From: Mesorhizobium sp. WSM4311
GTDB lineage: Bacteria > Pseudomonadota > Alphaproteobacteria > Rhizobiales > Rhizobiaceae
Length of the DNA stretch: 64,000 nucleotides
NCBI RefSeq assembly: GCF_002295115.1
Contig: NZ_NSFV01000016.1
Location: forward strand, 62,001 to 126,000
Direction of reading: 5' to 3'
The number at the start of each line of letters is the position of its first letter. Position 1 is the first letter of the stretch. The notes below the pieces were generated by a model. It worked only from the letters and a program-made list of their open reading frames with translations, made no database searches and had not been told where the DNA came from. Made by a program: the position numbers and the translations under genes. Below, one piece after another: positions 1-8,155 of the stretch.

Positions 1-213
1 AGCCTGCTGGGCGGTTCCGAAGGTTACCGGGCCTGTATAGACGTTCCCCTTGACCGTGATGTCGCCGAGGTCGAGGAACAAGCCGAGCAGGTAGACTTCG
101 CAGTGATAGGTGCCGTCAGGCATCTTGCCGTCGCTGAAGTCGGCCTGTGCGGCGCCGGTCGCTGCCGCCAGAAGCGCTATGCCGATAAAAATGCGTGAAA
201 TCAGGGATGTCAT
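1..213 (-). CDS. Exported protein of unknown function (C-terminus beyond left edge)
   Basis: The reading frame runs right to left and off the left edge, so only the first 71 residues are visible. They begin with a hydrophobic core (IFIGIALLAAATG) followed by an AQA-D signal peptidase I site at about residue 24, so the mature part is probably periplasmic or secreted. The visible mature part contains a YHCEVYLLGLF stretch and looks beta-rich. I do not recognise the family. It is divergent from urtA and separated from it by 312 bases, so the two have separate promoters. The start at 213 is the first ATG before the signal sequence. Confidence 0.6.
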   Translation of the reverse strand, partial: MTSLISRIFIGIALLAAATGAAQADFSDGKMPDGTYHCEVYLLGLFLDLGDITVKGNVYTGPVTFGTAQQA

Positions 214-466
214 GACGTCGCTCGGTTGAGCAGAGAGCTTGCCCTATTTTTGCGCTGTGCTGCAACTTCATAGCCCCACCTCGCACGTTGAGGCCAAAAT
301 CTAGGCATTTGGCGAAATTGGGCAAAAATTAGGCAGATGCTAAATGCGCTGCGCAAATTTCTCTCAACCAATTTTTAACCGGCTCTCTTTGATTTGTTCA
401 AACTAATATAATAAACGCTTGATAATGCCTGGTTATTTGCCGTTTTTCAGCATCCCCGGCAGCGGT

Positions 467-482
467 TGGCATGGGGGTTGCA
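467..482 (+). promoter_or_regulatory. Putative sigma-54 promoter of the urt operon
   Basis: TGGCATG-GGGG-TTGCA matches the sigma-54 consensus TGGCACG-N4-TTGCW with one mismatch. The invariant -24 GG (468-469) and -12 GC (480-481) are exactly ten bases apart. The predicted transcription start is near 493, giving a leader of about 33 bases before the urtA ATG at 526. Sigma-54 control with NtrC is what one would expect for urea uptake. The rest of the 214-525 gap is A+T-rich and holds no gene; I see no clear NtrC palindrome in it. Confidence 0.7.
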
Positions 483-525
483 TTGTATTGTTGCGGTGCA
501 ATCAACCAGCGTGGGAGACTTCCGT

Positions 526-1836
526 ATGAGGGGTAATTTCTCGACAATAACAAAAATGTTTTCGGCGAGCGTCGTTGCCGCCGGCCTGTTGATGTCGGCT
601 CCCGCCAGGGCGGCCGACGATACGATCAAGGTCGGCATTCTCCATTCGCTGTCGGGGACCATGGCGATTTCGGAGACGACGCTGAAGGACGCCATGATGA
701 TGCTCATCGATGAGCAGAACGCCAAGGGCGGCCTGCTCGGCAAGAAGCTTGAAGCCGTCGTCGTCGATCCGGCTTCCAACTGGCCGCTGTTCGCCGAAAA
801 GGCGCGCGAGCTGATTTCGAAGGACAAGGTCGCGGCGGTGTTCGGCTGCTGGACCTCGGTGTCGCGCAAGTCGGTGCTGCCGGTGTTCTCCGAGCTCGAC
901 AACATCCTGTTCTATCCCGTCCAGTATGAGGGCGAGGAAAGCGAGCGCAACGTGTTCTACACGGGTGCGGCTCCGAACCAGCAGGCCATTCCGGCCGTCG
1001 ACTATCTGATGAGCAAGGACGGCGGTTCGGTGAAGCGTTGGGTGCTGGAAGGCACCGACTACGTTTATCCGCGTACCACTAACAAGATCCTCGAGGCCTA
1101 TCTGAAGTCCAAGGGCGTCGCTGCCGAAGACATCATGACCAACTATACGCCGTTCGGCTTCTCCGACTGGCAGACCGAAGTTTCTGCGATCAAGAAGTTC
1201 GGTTCTGCCGGCAAGAAGACCGCCGTCGTTTCGACCGTCAATGGTGACGCCAACGTGCCATTCTACAAGGAACTCGGCAACCAGGGCATCAAGGCCGAGG
1301 ACATTCCGGTCATGGCCTTCTCCGTCGGTGAGGAAGAGCTTGCCGGTCTCGACACCAAGCCGCTGGTCGGCCATCTCGCCGCCTGGAACTATTTCGAGAG
1401 CGTCAACACGCCCGAGAACAAGAAGTTCATCTCCGATTGGCACAAGTTCATCAAGAACAACAAGCGCACCACCAACGACCCGATGGAAGCCCATTATATC
1501 GGCTTCAATATGTGGGTGAAGGCGGTTGAAAAGGCCGGCACCACCGATCCGGACAAGGTCATCGATGCCATGATCGGCGTTTCGGTGCCGAACCTGACCG
1601 GCGGCTATTCGACGATGATGCCAAACCACCACATCACCAAGCCGGTGCTGATCGGCGAAATCCAGGCCAATGGCCAGTTCGAAACGGTTTCGAAGACACC
1701 GGGTCTGGTGATGGGCGATGAATGGTCCGATTACCTGCCGGATTCCAAGGACCTGATCTCCGATTGGCGCAAGCCTCTGTCCTGCGGCAACTTCAACGTT
1801 GCTACCGGCAAGTGCGGCGGCAAGGGAACGAACTGA
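526..1836 (+). CDS. urtA: Urea ABC transporter, substrate-binding protein
   Basis: Periplasmic urea-binding component of the UrtABCDE high-affinity importer. The 436-residue product has a signal peptide ending at about residue 29 (APARA-ADD), then the type I periplasmic-binding fold of the amide/urea family: KVGILHSLSGTMAISETTLKDA near the mature N-terminus, FGCWTSVSRKSVLPVF, and the ENVxFYTGAAPNQQ-like segment typical of UrtA. The ATG at 526 is chosen because GGGAGA precedes it by seven bases and an upstream in-frame start would lie inside the sigma-54 promoter. First gene of the operon; a strong hairpin separates it from urtB. Confidence 0.93.
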   Translation: MRGNFSTITKMFSASVVAAGLLMSAPARAADDTIKVGILHSLSGTMAISETTLKDAMMMLIDEQNAKGGLLGKKLEAVVVDPASNWPLFAEKARELISKDKVAAVFGCWTSVSRKSVLPVFSELDNILFYPVQYEGEESERNVFYTGAAPNQQAIPAVDYLMSKDGGSVKRWVLEGTDYVYPRTTNKILEAYLKSKGVAAEDIMTNYTPFGFSDWQTEVSAIKKFGSAGKKTAVVSTVNGDANVPFYKELGNQGIKAEDIPVMAFSVGEEELAGLDTKPLVGHLAAWNYFESVNTPENKKFISDWHKFIKNNKRTTNDPMEAHYIGFNMWVKAVEKAGTTDPDKVIDAMIGVSVPNLTGGYSTMMPNHHITKPVLIGEIQANGQFETVSKTPGLVMGDEWSDYLPDSKDLISDWRKPLSCGNFNVATGKCGGKGTN

Positions 1837-1877
1837 CCTCCCAGGTCTGGACTGTTGGGTCCATGACCAGACCGCAG

Positions 1878-1908
1878 CGTCCGGACGGTTTCCTCCGCCG
1901 TCCGGACG
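1878..1908 (+). other. Intra-operon hairpin between urtA and urtB
   Basis: Eleven perfectly paired bases (CGTCCGGACGG at 1878-1888 with CCGTCCGGACG at 1898-1908) enclose a nine-base loop. No run of T follows, so it is not a standard intrinsic terminator. Hairpins after the binding-protein gene of ABC operons commonly protect the upstream mRNA and raise binding-protein output relative to the membrane genes; that role is inferred here. Confidence 0.65.
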
Positions 1909-1943
1909 TCCAATTCAAACCTTCAAGGGGTTAACATAAGCCG

Positions 1944-3557
1944 ATGACCTTGATCCGCGCGGGCCTGACACTGCTGTTCCTGCTGACGACGCTGTCGTCT
2001 TCGGGCGCCGCGGAAGCCGACCTGCGTGGCATCATCGCCAAGTTCGCTACGGTAACGGACTTTTCTGAGACGGGAGCTGTCGTCCAAGAATTGACAGCCA
2101 CAGGGGATTCCGCTGTCGAACGGCCGCTTGCTGCATTGGCTGACGGCAATCTTTACATTCGCACCGCCGACTCGATGGTTTTTGTCGGCAAGGAAGGCGA
2201 TGAAGGCGTCCAGCTTTTTGACCCGCTGAGCGGCGAGGCAGCTGGCGAGGCCTCCGAGGACGACATAACCAAGATCACTGTCAACAACACCTTGCGCCGC
2301 GCCATCCGTGATGCATTGGGCACGTTGACGCTTGGTTCCAAGGATCCGACCGTTCGCATCGCCGCGGCCGACACCATGTTCAAGACACCGGACGCCGCCA
2401 ATATCGAACCGCTCGACGCAGCGATCGCCAGTGAAAGCGTGGCGAGCGTCAAGGCTTTGCTAGAGCAGGCGCGTGGCGCTTCCATACTGGTTTCAGACAA
2501 GCCTGATGCAGACAAGCTCGCCGCAATCGCGCTGATCGGTGCGCGTGGCGACCGTAATGCGGTTTCGCTACTCACCTCCGTCGAGGCCAACGCCTCCGGA
2601 GCGGTCAAGGAAGCGGCGACGGCCGCAATCGCAAGCATTAATTCAACGCTCGCCATCTGGGATGCCGGGCAGAACATCTGGTACGGCATTTCGCTAGGGT
2701 CGGTGCTGCTGCTCGCGGCGATCGGGCTCGCCATCACCTTCGGCGTCATGGGCGTCATCAACATGGCGCATGGCGAGATGGTCATGCTCGGCGCCTACAC
2801 GACCTTCGTTGTCCAGCAAGTGATCCGCACATCCTTTCCCGGCCTGTTCGACTGGTCGCTGGTCATCGCGCTGCCGCTTGCCTTCCTGGTCGCCGCGCTC
2901 GTTGGTCTTGCCATCGAACGCGGCGTCATCCGCTTCCTCTACGGACGGCCGCTGGAGACGCTGCTGGCGACCTGGGGCGTGTCGCTGATCCTGCAGCAGG
3001 CGGTGCGCTCGATCTTCGGGCCGACCAACCAGGAGGTCGGCAACCCCTCCTGGATGTCGGGTTCGTTCGATATCGGCCAGCTGGCCATCACCTGGAACCG
3101 GCTGTGGATCCTGGTCTTCGCGCTCACCGTCTTCGGCGTCCTGCTCTATGTGATGAAGCGCACGCCCTGGGGACTGCAGATGCGCGCCGTCACCGCCAAC
3201 CGCCGCATGGCGGCCTCGATGGGCATCAGGACGCCATGGGTCGACGCGCTGACCTTCGCGCTCGGATCCGGCATCGCCGGCATTGCCGGTGTCGCGCTCA
3301 GCCAGATCGACAATGTCTCGCCCAATCTCGGCCGCGGCTACATCATCGACAGCTTCATGGTCGTCGTCTTCGGCGGCGTCGGCAATCTCTGGGGCACGCT
3401 GGTCGGCGCCTTTTCGCTGGGCATCGTCAACAAGTTCCTCGAGCCTTATGCCGGCGCCGTGCTCGGCAAGATCGTCGTGCTGGTGCTGATCATCCTGTTC
3501 ATCCAGAAGCGCCCGCGCGGCCTGTTCGCCCTCAAGGGCAGGGCGGTGGAAGCATGA
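1944..3557 (+). CDS. urtB: Urea ABC transporter, permease UrtB
   Basis: Inner-membrane permease of the urea importer, LivH-like. The 537-residue protein has a signal-like N-terminus (LTLLFLLTTLSSSGAAEA) and a periplasmic region of roughly 200 residues, then a LivH-type membrane domain from about residue 240 (ITFGVMGVINMAHGEMVMLGAYTTF, a family hallmark) to the end. The extra N-terminal domain is usual for proteobacterial UrtB. GGGG lies upstream of the ATG at 1944. Its stop overlaps the urtC start (ATGA), so the two permeases are probably translationally coupled. Confidence 0.92.
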   Translation: MTLIRAGLTLLFLLTTLSSSGAAEADLRGIIAKFATVTDFSETGAVVQELTATGDSAVERPLAALADGNLYIRTADSMVFVGKEGDEGVQLFDPLSGEAAGEASEDDITKITVNNTLRRAIRDALGTLTLGSKDPTVRIAAADTMFKTPDAANIEPLDAAIASESVASVKALLEQARGASILVSDKPDADKLAAIALIGARGDRNAVSLLTSVEANASGAVKEAATAAIASINSTLAIWDAGQNIWYGISLGSVLLLAAIGLAITFGVMGVINMAHGEMVMLGAYTTFVVQQVIRTSFPGLFDWSLVIALPLAFLVAALVGLAIERGVIRFLYGRPLETLLATWGVSLILQQAVRSIFGPTNQEVGNPSWMSGSFDIGQLAITWNRLWILVFALTVFGVLLYVMKRTPWGLQMRAVTANRRMAASMGIRTPWVDALTFALGSGIAGIAGVALSQIDNVSPNLGRGYIIDSFMVVVFGGVGNLWGTLVGAFSLGIVNKFLEPYAGAVLGKIVVLVLIILFIQKRPRGLFALKGRAVEA

Positions 3558-4789
3558 TCACGGGACGCTTCTTCGCCGCCGGCGCCGACCGCCGCATCGC
3601 CATCACCATCTTCATCCTGCTGGCCGCGGCCATTATCGTGCCGCTGCTCAACCTTGCGGTGTCGCCAACCAGCGCCTTCTACGTCCCGGCCTATATCGTG
3701 GCGCTGACCGGCAAATATCTCTGCTATGCGCTGCTGGCGCTCGCGCTCGACCTGGTCTGGGGCTATTGCGGCATCCTTTCGCTCGGCCACGGCGCCTTCT
3801 TCGCGCTCGGCGGCTATGCGATGGGCATGTATCTGATGCGCCAGATCGGTTCGCGCGGCGTCTATGGCAACCCGATCCTGCCTGATTTCATGGTGTTCCT
3901 GAACTACAAGGAATTGCCGTGGTTCTGGCATGGCTTCGATCATTTCTGGTTTGCGGCGATCATGGTGCTGGCGGTGCCCGGCCTACTCGCCTTCGTCTTC
4001 GGCTGGTTCGCCTTCCGCAGCCGCGTCACCGGCGTCTATCTCTCCATCATCACCCAGGCGATGACCTATGCGCTGCTGCTCGCCTTTTTCCGCAACGATA
4101 TGGGTTTCGGCGGCAATAACGGCCTGACTGATTTCAAGGACATTCTTGGTTTCAACGTGCAAGCCGACGCAACGCGTTCGGCGCTGTTCGCCGCCAGCGC
4201 GGTGATGCTGGCGCTCGCCGTGTTCATCACCTGGGCGATCGTCGGCTCCAAATACGGCAAGCTCCTGATGGCGGTGCGCGATGCCGAAAGCCGCACGCGC
4301 TTCCTCGGCTGGCGGGCGGAGAATGTGAAACTGTTCGCCTTCACCGTCTCGGCGGTCATGGCCGGCATTGCCGGCGCGCTCTATGTGCCGCAAGTCGGAA
4401 TCATAAATCCCGGCGAGTTCGAACCGTCCAATTCGATCGAGGTGGTGATCTGGGCCGCCGTCGGCGGACGTGGCACCATTGTCGGGCCGATCATCGGAGC
4501 GCTGCTGGTCAATGCCGGCAAATCCTGGTTCACCGGCGTGCTGCCGGAATTGTGGCTGTTTGCGCTGGGCGGCCTGTTCGTTGCCGTCACCTTGCTCTTG
4601 CCAAAGGGCATCATCGGCATGTGGGACAGCTGGGGCGGCAATGCGAAGGCGTTGCGCGCGGCCTCCGTCGCTGAAGAGGCCGCCACCAAGGTTGCAATGC
4701 CGTCCGCGACCTCGAAGCCCGCTCGCTCGCCGGCGAGGAATCCGGGCGAATGGTCCTTGTCCGACCCTGAACCGCAGGCGGCGGAGTAG
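3554..4789 (+). CDS. urtC: Urea ABC transporter, permease UrtC
   Basis: Second membrane subunit, LivM-like, 411 residues. Several hydrophobic segments surround the LDLVWGYCGILSLGHGAFFALGGYAMGMYL motif region, and the GRGTIVGPIIGA segment near the C-terminus is typical of LivM permeases. The start at 3554 overlaps the urtB stop in an ATGA arrangement; a longer in-frame reading upstream would run inside urtB and is rejected. A polar tail of about 45 residues (AEEAATKVAMPSATSKPA...) follows the last membrane segment and is probably cytoplasmic. Confidence 0.91.
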   Translation: MITGRFFAAGADRRIAITIFILLAAAIIVPLLNLAVSPTSAFYVPAYIVALTGKYLCYALLALALDLVWGYCGILSLGHGAFFALGGYAMGMYLMRQIGSRGVYGNPILPDFMVFLNYKELPWFWHGFDHFWFAAIMVLAVPGLLAFVFGWFAFRSRVTGVYLSIITQAMTYALLLAFFRNDMGFGGNNGLTDFKDILGFNVQADATRSALFAASAVMLALAVFITWAIVGSKYGKLLMAVRDAESRTRFLGWRAENVKLFAFTVSAVMAGIAGALYVPQVGIINPGEFEPSNSIEVVIWAAVGGRGTIVGPIIGALLVNAGKSWFTGVLPELWLFALGGLFVAVTLLLPKGIIGMWDSWGGNAKALRAASVAEEAATKVAMPSATSKPARSPARNPGEWSLSDPEPQAAE

Positions 4790-4794
4790 CGACC

Positions 4795-5541
4795 ATGAGC
4801 AAGTCGAACACCATCCTCTATCTCGACGGCGTCTCGGTCTCCTTCGATGGTTTTCGCGCCATCAACAATTTGTCGCTGGTGCTCGACAAGGGCGAGATGC
4901 GCGCCATCATCGGCCCCAACGGCGCCGGCAAGACGACGATGATGGACATCGTCACCGGCAAGACGCGGCCCGACGAGGGCGAAGTGTTCTTCGACGGCCA
5001 GGTGGATCTCACCAGGCATGACGAGGCCGAGATCGCCATGATGGGCATAGGCCGCAAGTTCCAGAAACCGACAGTCTTCGAAAGCCACACGATCGAGGAC
5101 AATCTGATGCTGGCGCTGAAGGGGCCGCGTTCGATCTTCCCGGCGCTGTTCAACCGCCGCTCTGCGGCCGAGGCGCGGCAGATCGACGACATTCTCGGCA
5201 TTATCCGGCTGGGCAACAAGCGCCACGAGCTGGCCGCCAATCTCAGCCACGGCCAGAAACAGTGGCTGGAGATCGGCATGCTGCTGGCGCAGGACCCGAA
5301 GCTGCTTTTGGTCGACGAGCCGGTCGCGGGCATGACCGATGCCGAAACCGAGGAGACGGCGCGGCTGCTCAAGGACATTGCGCGCGACCATTCCGTCATC
5401 GTCGTCGAGCACGACATGCATTTCGTTCGCGAACTCGGCGTCAAGGTCACCTGCCTGCACGAGGGCTCGGTGTTGTCGGAAGGCACACTCGATTTCGTCT
5501 CGGCCGACGAGCGCGTCGTCGAAGTCTATCTGGGGAGATGA
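4795..5541 (+). CDS. urtD: Urea ABC transporter, ATP-binding protein UrtD
   Basis: Cytoplasmic ATPase of the LivG type, 248 residues. Walker A is GPNGAGKTT near residue 40, the signature is LSHGQ (a conservative change from LSGGQ common in UrtD), Walker B is LLLVDEP, and the switch histidine is in VVEHDMHFVRELG. It lies five bases after urtC and its stop overlaps the ATG of a 23-codon reading frame that bridges to urtE. Confidence 0.92.
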   Translation: MSKSNTILYLDGVSVSFDGFRAINNLSLVLDKGEMRAIIGPNGAGKTTMMDIVTGKTRPDEGEVFFDGQVDLTRHDEAEIAMMGIGRKFQKPTVFESHTIEDNLMLALKGPRSIFPALFNRRSAAEARQIDDILGIIRLGNKRHELAANLSHGQKQWLEIGMLLAQDPKLLLVDEPVAGMTDAETEETARLLKDIARDHSVIVVEHDMHFVRELGVKVTCLHEGSVLSEGTLDFVSADERVVEVYLGR

Positions 5542-5609
5542 CCATGGTCTGGCGGGTGCAGTTTCATCGCTTCGATCTGTCGTTTCTCCGGTTCTGGAGA
5601 AGGCGCTGA
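5538..5609 (+). CDS. 23-residue reading frame bridging urtD and urtE
   Basis: The ATG at 5538 overlaps the urtD stop (ATGA) and the stop lies one base before the urtE ATG. It encodes MTMVWRVQFHRF followed by a very basic end (FLRFWRRR). The overlap at one end and the one-base gap at the other fit a translational coupler that carries ribosomes from urtD to urtE. There is no independent evidence that the peptide has a function. Confidence 0.3.
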   Translation: MTMVWRVQFHRFDLSFLRFWRRR

Positions 5610-5610
5610 C

Positions 5611-6306
5611 ATGCTCGAAGTTTCCAACGCCACGCTCCACTACGGCGCCGCCCAGGCGCTGCGCGGCGTTTCGCTGAAGGCGGGTGCCGGCAAGATCACT
5701 TGCGTGCTCGGCCGCAACGGCGTCGGCAAAACCAGTTTGATGAGATCGATCGTCGGCCACCACCGGCTGACGAGCGGAAGCGTTGCCTTCGAGGGGAAGG
5801 CGCTCGACCGGAGCGCGGCGTATGACCGCGCCCGGTCGGGCATCGCATTCGTGCCGCAGGGCAGGGAGATCTTTCCCCTGCTCACGGTGCGCGAAAACCT
5901 GGAATCGGGTTTTGCGCCGTTGAAGCGTGCCGACCGCAATGTGCCGGCGCATGTCTTCGAGCTGTTTCCAGTGCTGAAGCAGATGCTCGGCCGCCGTGGC
6001 GGTGATCTTTCGGGCGGTCAGCAACAGCAACTCGCCATCGGCAGGGCGCTGGTGATGCGGCCGAAGCTGCTGGTGCTGGATGAGCCCACCGAGGGCATCC
6101 AGCCATCGATCATCAAGGACATCGGCCGCGCCATCCGCTATTTGCGCGACCAGGCCGGTATCGCGGTGCTGCTGGTCGAACAATATCTCGACTTCTGCCG
6201 CGAGCTTGCCGACGAGGTCAATATCATGGACCGGGGCCAGATCGTCCATACTGGACCGGCGGAAGATTTAGACCGGGCTGATGTGCGAAAGTTTCTTACC
6301 GTCTAG
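5611..6306 (+). CDS. urtE: Urea ABC transporter, ATP-binding protein UrtE
   Basis: Second ATPase of the importer, LivF-like, 231 residues. Walker A is GRNGVGKTSL, the signature is LSGGQQQQLAIGRAL, Walker B is LLVLDEPTEGIQPSI, and the switch histidine position reads VEQYLDF, as usual in LivF proteins (Gln in place of His). It ends the urt operon. No urease gene follows in this window; the next 268 bases contain no gene that I can support. Confidence 0.92.
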   Translation: MLEVSNATLHYGAAQALRGVSLKAGAGKITCVLGRNGVGKTSLMRSIVGHHRLTSGSVAFEGKALDRSAAYDRARSGIAFVPQGREIFPLLTVRENLESGFAPLKRADRNVPAHVFELFPVLKQMLGRRGGDLSGGQQQQLAIGRALVMRPKLLVLDEPTEGIQPSIIKDIGRAIRYLRDQAGIAVLLVEQYLDFCRELADEVNIMDRGQIVHTGPAEDLDRADVRKFLTV

Positions 6307-6574
6307 AATCGGTGCTGGACTTCAGCTGACGATCCAAAGTCCTTGGCAAGTCGAATATTTCTTTCATCCAGCGATCCTCGTCTCTGGCGCGCCAGAGGCG
6401 GCATGCTAGTCTTTTTGTTGGCTTTGTGAGTCGGCCGCTTCCGTATCAGTCTGGTTATCGCAGATCGAGGGCGCGGCGAAGGCCGGCAAGTTCCACGCAA
6501 GCAAGGCTTCCTAGCTTCTCTCCTGCGATCTTTGTCGTTCAAACGCGTTTGGGCACACAGGCTAAGGGACAGCC

Positions 6575-6751
6575 ATGGAACGTTTCGTCGAGGACTACCA
6601 GAAGCGGCGGCTTACCGAACGGGTCGATATCATCGCGGCCATCAACATTTTGAGGTCACAGGGCTGCGAATATGACGACCTGATCGAGGAGATCACCAAG
6701 GTGTTCTACGTCGACCTCGATACTTTCAATGAAATCGTGATGGCGGCATAG
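6575..6751 (+). CDS. Small conserved-looking protein, 58 residues
   Basis: ATG at 6575 preceded by AAGGGA at a good distance. The product begins MERFVEDYQKRRLTERVDII and continues with an Asp/Glu-rich amphipathic stretch (YDDLIEEITKVFYVDLDTF), ending EIVMAA. There is no signal peptide or membrane segment. The predicted helices and strong acidic-basic patterning resemble a genuine small cytosolic protein. No family assigned. A 23-base tandem repeat begins right at its stop codon. Confidence 0.6.
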   Translation: MERFVEDYQKRRLTERVDIIAAINILRSQGCEYDDLIEEITKVFYVDLDTFNEIVMAA

Positions 6752-6797
6752 AGCCGCTTTCGCCCATCCAATAGAGTCGCTTTCGCCCATCCAATAG
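6752..6797 (+). repeat. Two-copy 23-base tandem repeat
   Basis: Two adjacent 23-base units (6752-6774 and 6775-6797) share the core CGCTTTCGCCCATCCAATAG and differ at one base. They sit between the stop of the 58-residue gene and the 3' end of the diguanylate cyclase gene. It looks like a recent slippage or strand-switch duplication; no stable hairpin is visible. Confidence 0.85.
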
Positions 6798-6823
6798 TCA
6801 CAGCTCGGCATTGATAAGCGCGG

Positions 6824-7972
6824 TCAGCTCGCGCGCCGGAACACAGAGGCGGTGACGCGGTTGCGGCCGCCGCGCTTGGCGTCGTAAAGCGCCTTGTCGG
6901 CGGCGCTGAGCACCTTGTCGAAGCTGAGCCCCTCTTTGCTGCCGAATGCAAAACCGGCACTGACCGTGCATCTCAGGGAGCCGGTTTCGGTCTCTATCTG
7001 GCGTGTCGCGAAGGCGGTTCGGATGCGCTCCGCCGCGCCCTCGACCGTTTCCGGCAAGGTGCGCTTCAACACCAGCGCGAATTCCTCGCCGCCCATGCGC
7101 GCGGCAACGTCGGTCTGGCGAAGATTGCCGGCGAGTTCGCTCGCAAATACCTTCAGCACCTCGTCGCCGGCCGCGTGGCCGAACTCGTCGTTGATGGCTT
7201 TGAAATTGTCGAGATCGAAGACGACCACGGCGGTAAAGGCACCGACCGGGAGATGGCCATGCATGTCGAACAGTGCGCGCCGGTTGAGCAGGCCGGTCAA
7301 GGGATCGGTGAGCGCGTTGCGGCGGTGGTGTCTCGCCAGGCGCCCCTGATTGAGCGCAAGGGACAGGGCGCCAATGCCCGTCATACTGGCGATGACGACA
7401 ATGAGGCTCAGTTCCTCGGCCCAGTTGCTTGGTGCATGGCCGAGAACCAGCTTGCCGTCCCATGCCAGGACCGCCGCGCACAGCATGAAGGAAACGGCGG
7501 TGGCCGAGTAGAGCGTGGTGATGCCGACCGTCAGGGCAGGGGCTTCGTCGCGGCCGCGCCAGTATTCGAATGCCGTCGCGAACAGGAGCAAGGCGGCGAA
7601 CAGGTTCTCGAACATGAAGCCAAGGCCATCATAACCCAGAGCCATGGGGGGCAGCGTCACTGCCAGTGAAACACAGCCCAACAATGCTCGCGGCAGCGGC
7701 GAGCCGCCGGTTCTGAACTGGTAGGCCGCACCCAGCATGGTTGAGAAACCGAGCAGCAACAGGGCAAGGGTGGCGATGCCGAGCAAGCGCCCGGGCATGT
7801 CGATATAGGCGTCATAGACAAAGATATCGCCGACCACGAATACCAGGCTGATCGCCCATGTCAGCAGGAACCGTTCCGTGCGGGCGGTCAGCCACATGCC
7901 GAACAATGTCAGGCTCAGGCAAGCAGCGGAGAAACCGACAGCCAGCAGAAGTGAAGTGTAGTCGAGCGACAT
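6824..7972 (-). CDS. Membrane diguanylate cyclase (GGDEF domain)
   Basis: Makes cyclic di-GMP from two GTP. The 382-residue protein has six or seven hydrophobic segments in its first ~210 residues, a short linker and a C-terminal GGDEF domain. The active site reads GGEEF, a functional variant, and RQTD lies five residues upstream, matching the RxxD inhibitory site, so product feedback is expected. The start at 7972 is preceded by AGAGGGG; a longer in-frame reading begins in poorly conserved basic sequence and is not preferred. No partner sensor gene lies beside it, so the membrane region is probably the input domain. Confidence 0.9.
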   Translation of the reverse strand: MSLDYTSLLLAVGFSAACLSLTLFGMWLTARTERFLLTWAISLVFVVGDIFVYDAYIDMPGRLLGIATLALLLLGFSTMLGAAYQFRTGGSPLPRALLGCVSLAVTLPPMALGYDGLGFMFENLFAALLLFATAFEYWRGRDEAPALTVGITTLYSATAVSFMLCAAVLAWDGKLVLGHAPSNWAEELSLIVVIASMTGIGALSLALNQGRLARHHRRNALTDPLTGLLNRRALFDMHGHLPVGAFTAVVVFDLDNFKAINDEFGHAAGDEVLKVFASELAGNLRQTDVAARMGGEEFALVLKRTLPETVEGAAERIRTAFATRQIETETGSLRCTVSAGFAFGSKEGLSFDKVLSAADKALYDAKRGGRNRVTASVFRRAS

Positions 7973-8155
7973 GCCCCTCTTTCCCTGCCGGCGGCGGCTC
8001 CAGCTCTGCAGCTTGGCGTCGCCGCATACATGCAGCAAGGAAGTGTCGATAAGGTTACGATCGTGGCGAAGATGCCCGGGAATAGGCGCTTTGCTACGCG
8101 CAAAACGCATAGATGATGCACTTACAGCATGTAGCCGAACAACAACGAATGCTCG

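Noticed and set aside
502..1632. 376-codon minus-strand reading opposite urtA
   Set aside because: Antisense shadow; it would also run through the urtA ribosome site and signal peptide.
4381..6249. 622-codon minus-strand reading opposite urtC, urtD and urtE
   Set aside because: No ribosome site or recognisable sequence; the urt genes account for this DNA.
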